From Bacillus stratosphericus (lineage in GTDB: Bacteria > Bacillota > Bacilli > Bacillales > Bacillaceae): DNA of 61,788 bases. Shown one piece after another: positions 59,254 through 61,788 of this stretch (its first letter is position 1; every line of letters starts with the position of its first letter). The stretch covers positions 1-61,788 of the forward strand of contig NZ_JAIVLB010000020.1 of NCBI RefSeq assembly GCF_020524495.1, written 5' to 3'. The notes below the pieces were generated by a model. The model did no database searches, was not told the DNA's origin, and saw nothing but the letters and a program-made list of their open reading frames with translations. Made by a program: the position numbers and the translations under genes.

Positions 59254-60265
59254 CATTTTGTTCTTCTTCAAGACGTCTAGCCTGCTCAATGTCGTGAATC
59301 TTCATGACGGTCGGCTCTGAATTTTTCATTTGCCAATACATACTTAACAGTTGCTGACAGCTTTCCATCTCGTCCTGCCCGCCTGCTTTATAGGCTTTCA
59401 CCGTATCAAACAAGCCCTGCGGGTAAGCGAGGTAGCTTAAGAACAAATGAAGTTCTTCCTCCCGAAGTGGATTTCCCTTTTGATACGTATAAAACAAAGA
59501 AGTGCATTCAGGACAAGAAGTAGGATAAGTTTTGAATGTTCGAAAGTAAAAGGTCAGAAGGTCATATATGGGAGCGGCCTTTTTAGACCGCTCAAAATTG
59601 GTGAAATGCCCTGTGCCTACATCATTGTACAAAAAGTGATGAATCGACAACTGCCCATGATTGAGCACAACTCGTGTTGTCTCTTGGTCTTTCATTTCCT
59701 CATGCCAATCCTCTAAACGTTCAAGCGCAAATTCACTTGCAGACATCGCTTCTGAAAAATACATAGCAGCGACCAGCTCAAATGGCGACATATACCATGT
59801 TTGTTCTGCCCGCTCTATGAATCGTTCATACATGTCTTTCTCTGTTTCCCATTTGCTCTTCATTTGTGTATAATGAGCTTCTATTTCTTGCTCTGTGATG
59901 TCCACCATCACTTCCGTTCGTTTATGAAGTCTTGCAATCTCTTGGAATAAATATTCATGTTTATCGTCCTGCTCTTCTCTCTTTTCATTCGTCAGCCAAG
60001 GCATGAGATAATACGTGTACTGGCTTTCTCGATGATTAGAGAAAAAGGAACCGCTCTTCGTGCGATAAATCGGCACAAACGAGCGATAGCCTTTTGATTC
60101 TAGTTCAAGCATTTGCTCTGTAAACTGCATGTGTCGATGGGGTTTTACTCGCTTTAGTGCAAATAAGCCCTGCTTTGTATACACTCTAACGACAGCTGGA
60201 CTGACAGGTTCGATATATTCAGCCTCAAGCCCGTATTCGTATAGGACAGATTGGATTTCATCCAC
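59234..60265 (-). CDS. ysxE: Spore coat-associated kinase-like protein YsxE
   Basis: 343 residues of the CotS/YutH aminoglycoside phosphotransferase-like family. N-lobe with LFALKRVKPHRH (Lys near 37). The catalytic loop reads VVLNHGQLSIHHFLYN (near 203) in place of H-G-D-x-x-x-x-N, so the usual catalytic Asp is Gln. The motif after it, NFERSKKAAPIYDLLTFYFR, replaces the DxD metal site. It is therefore probably a pseudo-kinase. B. subtilis YsxE is a coat protein depending on SafA or SpoVID. GTG start with GGTGAG five bases upstream; 37 bases behind spoVID, so one sigma-E operon. Confidence 0.88.
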   Translation of the reverse strand: MDEIQSVLYEYGLEAEYIEPVSPAVVRVYTKQGLFALKRVKPHRHMQFTEQMLELESKGYRSFVPIYRTKSGSFFSNHRESQYTYYLMPWLTNEKREEQDDKHEYLFQEIARLHKRTEVMVDITEQEIEAHYTQMKSKWETEKDMYERFIERAEQTWYMSPFELVAAMYFSEAMSASEFALERLEDWHEEMKDQETTRVVLNHGQLSIHHFLYNDVGTGHFTNFERSKKAAPIYDLLTFYFRTFKTYPTSCPECTSLFYTYQKGNPLREEELHLFLSYLAYPQGLFDTVKAYKAGGQDEMESCQQLLSMYWQMKNSEPTVMKIHDIEQARRLEEEQNASSSAE

Positions 60266-60302
60266 GTTCTCTCACCACATTTTCTCGGTCCATCATCTCA
60301 TA

Positions 60303-61544
60303 CTATGCATTGCTTTTTTGATATTCAGGAATATAAAGAATCTGCCCTTCTTCAAGCTCTGCATCCACCGACAATGAGTTCGTTCGAAGGAGCTGCTGCA
60401 CATTCAACTGATATCGCTCACAAATACGATCGACCGTATCTTCTTGCTGAACTATACATATTTTCATGCGAGAAAAATCTTCCTCCTCCTGCTTAGCGAA
60501 CAGCTTCGTTAAATAAAGAGAATTCTCACTGCCAGACGCTTCTCTCTGGTCATGTTCAAACTCCTCAGCTTCTTGAGCTGATTCATACACCTTTGGTGCT
60601 TCACGTTCATATAATCGTTCGAACTGATAGCTGTCATCCCGCTCTTCCTGCGTCTGTTCCATCTGATAAGCAGGTGATTCAAAGGCTGGATAAGCTGGCT
60701 CTTCTTCTTCCTTGCTCTCTGCTTCAGGGTCTTTCCTCACTTCCACCTCAAAGAACGTATCATCCCGCTCCTCTTCTTCTAGCAGCTTAGGCGGGTCAAA
60801 GAATGGCGGCTCTTGTACTTGAGCTTCTGGGAAGGAACGATACCCAAGCGCCACGGCTTCTTCTTCCTCATTTTCCTCCTCTTCTTCTGTTTCTTCCACC
60901 ATCACCGTCTCGATGTCTATTTCATCCTCTTCTTGTTCAGTTCGCGCTTCATGTTGCAAATTGGCATGCTGTTCTACATTTTCTTCATGCTCTTCACGTG
61001 GCAGCATTTCTTGCTCTTCATATTCAGGCTGCGCCTGATATTCATAAGTGACATCGCCATATTCCTCTTCAGCACGATGGACAAATTCATATGGCTCTTC
61101 TACATGCGGTTCAGGCGTTCCTTCATCTAACAGACCTTCAATGGCCAAATCAGCCTGAATCGTGAGCAAGCGGCTTTCTGTCAGTTGATAATCAAATGCC
61201 TCAATAAACACAAACACATCATTTAAATGACTGATTTTGTTCTTAGGGATGGTGATATCCACCGGAAATTGATGCAGAAGCTCTGCCGTTCCGTCTTCTC
61301 TTACCTTGACCTCATCAGCTTGCCTGTATGATGCATAGGAACTAGATTCACCCATTAGCTCCTCTTGATATATGTTGTATTCTCCTGTTAGCTCGAGTGA
61401 ACCTCTAATGGAAACATAATCATTCACTTCTTGAACGAGAATGTCAGGATCGAGAGAAATTGACAGTAGCTCACTGACTTCCTGTCCGTTTTTAAAATAA
61501 ATGGATTCTTCTACAGAAAACTGCAATCGGTTGTTTTGAGACAA
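60303..61544 (-). CDS. spoVID: Spore coat morphogenetic protein SpoVID
   Basis: Mother-cell protein that encases the forespore with coat and recruits SafA. 413 residues, clearly shorter than B. subtilis SpoVID (about 575). N-terminal ordered domain (1 to about 145; LQFSVEESIYFKNGQEV), a very acidic low-complexity centre (about 150-350; many Glu runs such as EETEEEEENEEEE), and a C-terminal LysM (about 362-410; CIVQQEDTVDRICERYQLN ... GQILYIPEY). TTG start (61542-61544) with AAAGGAGG ten bases upstream. The missing length is in the acidic centre; both functional ends are present. Confidence 0.93.
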   Translation of the reverse strand: MSQNNRLQFSVEESIYFKNGQEVSELLSISLDPDILVQEVNDYVSIRGSLELTGEYNIYQEELMGESSSYASYRQADEVKVREDGTAELLHQFPVDITIPKNKISHLNDVFVFIEAFDYQLTESRLLTIQADLAIEGLLDEGTPEPHVEEPYEFVHRAEEEYGDVTYEYQAQPEYEEQEMLPREEHEENVEQHANLQHEARTEQEEDEIDIETVMVEETEEEEENEEEEAVALGYRSFPEAQVQEPPFFDPPKLLEEEERDDTFFEVEVRKDPEAESKEEEEPAYPAFESPAYQMEQTQEERDDSYQFERLYEREAPKVYESAQEAEEFEHDQREASGSENSLYLTKLFAKQEEEDFSRMKICIVQQEDTVDRICERYQLNVQQLLRTNSLSVDAELEEGQILYIPEYQKSNA

Positions 61545-61560
61545 GTCGGTGTCCTCCTTT

Positions 61561-61588
61561 CATCTAATCCTTCAAAATAAATTAGATG
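61561..61588. repeat. Short inverted repeat in spoVID leader
   Basis: CATCTAAT (61561-61568) and ATTAGATG (61581-61588), loop of 12, in the 5' leader just before the spoVID ribosome binding site. Possible weak RNA hairpin. Confidence 0.5.
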
Positions 61589-61595
61589 TCAATAC

Positions 61596-61625
61596 AGGTG
61601 TATGTGGGGGGCGGTGAAAATATGA
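61596..61625 (-). promoter_or_regulatory. Sigma-E promoter of spoVID-ysxE
   Basis: TCATATT (-35, 61619-61625), 14-bp spacer, CATACACCT (-10, 61596-61604): a near-perfect sigma-E promoter (KMATATT-N14-CATACANT), matching mother-cell expression known for spoVID. Confidence 0.8.
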
Positions 61626-61672
61626 TTGGTTTCTTGCAAAGCAAAAAAGCCGATATGTCACCATATCTGCTC

Positions 61673-61702
61673 AGCTTGTAGACAAAGTCTACAAGCTTTT
61701 TT
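61673..61702 (+). terminator. Strong terminator-like hairpin near right edge
   Basis: AGCTTGTAGAC (61673-61683) pairs perfectly with GTCTACAAGCT (61687-61697), loop AAA, followed by TTTTTT on the plus strand. No plus-strand gene lies upstream in the window, so it stands in front of the edge gene rather than behind a gene. Confidence 0.7.
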
Positions 61703-61703
61703 G

Positions 61704-61709
61704 TATAAT
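61704..61709 (+). promoter_or_regulatory. Candidate extended -10 box for edge gene
   Basis: TGTATAAT (TATAAT at 61704-61709 with upstream TG), 34 bases before the ATG at 61743. Confidence 0.5.
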
Positions 61710-61742
61710 AAGGGTAATAACACAATTCTGCGGGGGATGAAC

Positions 61743-61788
61743 ATGTTATCGAAACGTGAAGAAGAGAGAAGAAATCAATTAGAAGTAG
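61743..61788 (+). CDS. Partial gene at window edge, possibly IS1182-type transposase
   Basis: ATG at 61743 with GGGGGATG just upstream opens a frame that leaves the window after 15 codons (MLSKREEERRNQLEV). In B. subtilis the neighbour of spoVID is hemL on the other strand, so this gene is not the expected one. A charged start of this form resembles the N-terminus of IS1182-type transposases as I remember them, but 15 residues cannot settle it. Confidence 0.4.
   Translation, partial: MLSKREEERRNQLEV

Noticed and set aside
60813..61130. Plus-strand ORFs opposite spoVID
   Set aside because: They are by-products of GAA/GAG runs in spoVID, read antisense as Phe/Leu-rich peptides.

Overview
This window looks like a chromosomal segment from a Bacillus of the B. 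subtilis lineage. The gene order (recD2-yrrB-mnmA-yrvO-cymR ... aspS-hisS ... relA-apt-recJ ... secDF ... ruvAB-bofC ... safA-nadACB ... obg-spo0B ... spoIVFAB-minDC-mreDCB ... valS-ysxE-spoVID) matches the well-known B. subtilis layout. Sporulation and competence genes are present (bofC, coxA, safA, spo0B, spoIVFAB, spoVB, spoIIB, spoVID, comN, comC). Differences from B. subtilis (short SpoVID, missing or broken genes between bofC and coxA) would fit the B. pumilus clade, but that assignment is inference from memory.

Layout. 0.1-7.5 kb: DNA repair, tRNA thiolation and cysteine control (recD2, yrrB, mnmA, yrvO, cymR) on the minus strand, then rarA on the plus strand. 7.5-8.0 kb: a dead IS3-family element. 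8.0-12.6 kb: tcdA, 6S RNA, and aspS-hisS behind a T-box. 12.6-20.7 kb: a small gene, yrvJ, dtd, relA, apt, recJ and yrvD. 20.8-21.1 kb: a second dead IS3-family element. 21.1-31.6 kb: secDF, comN, spoVB, yrbG, yrzE, yajC, tgt, queA, a DUF2905 gene, ruvB, ruvA and bofC. 31.6-33.0 kb: a decayed stretch holding a broken kinase-like gene, a 60-aa gene and an orphan, degenerate TPP riboswitch. 33.0-41.8 kb: spore coat/cortex genes coxA and safA, the NAD synthesis locus nadB-nadC-nadA divergent from nifS-nadR, then pheA-pheB. 41.8-51.7 kb: obg, spo0B, the rplU-prp-rpmA ribosomal operon with its leader, spoIVFA-spoIVFB, minC-minD, mreB-mreC-mreD and radC. 51.7-61.6 kb: maf, spoIIB, comC, folC, valS with a T-box, ysxE and spoVID. 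The right edge carries the first codons of a plus-strand gene.

How genes work together. YrvO and MnmA form the sulfur relay for U34 thiolation, and CymR next door controls cysteine supply. RuvA and RuvB, RecJ, RecD2, RarA and RadC are recombination and repair factors. SecDF and YajC are accessory translocase parts; Tgt and QueA make queuosine. NadR represses nadBCA and nifS from the shared intergenic region, and NifS matures the NadA iron-sulfur cluster. Prp removes the N-terminal extension of L27 inside the same operon. BofC and SpoIVFA are both negative regulators feeding into the SpoIVFB (pro-sigma-K) checkpoint. SafA and SpoVID, both LysM proteins, are the inner coat assembly partners.

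Most striking observations: (1) both dead IS3-family elements sit inside the loops of inverted repeats that, when rejoined, look like transcription terminators; (2) a TPP riboswitch lacking part of its P2 helix is stranded with no thiamine gene behind it; (3) a kinase-like gene is caught mid-decay next to it; (4) safA carries a strong internal Shine-Dalgarno and ATG that would give a separate C-terminal protein.
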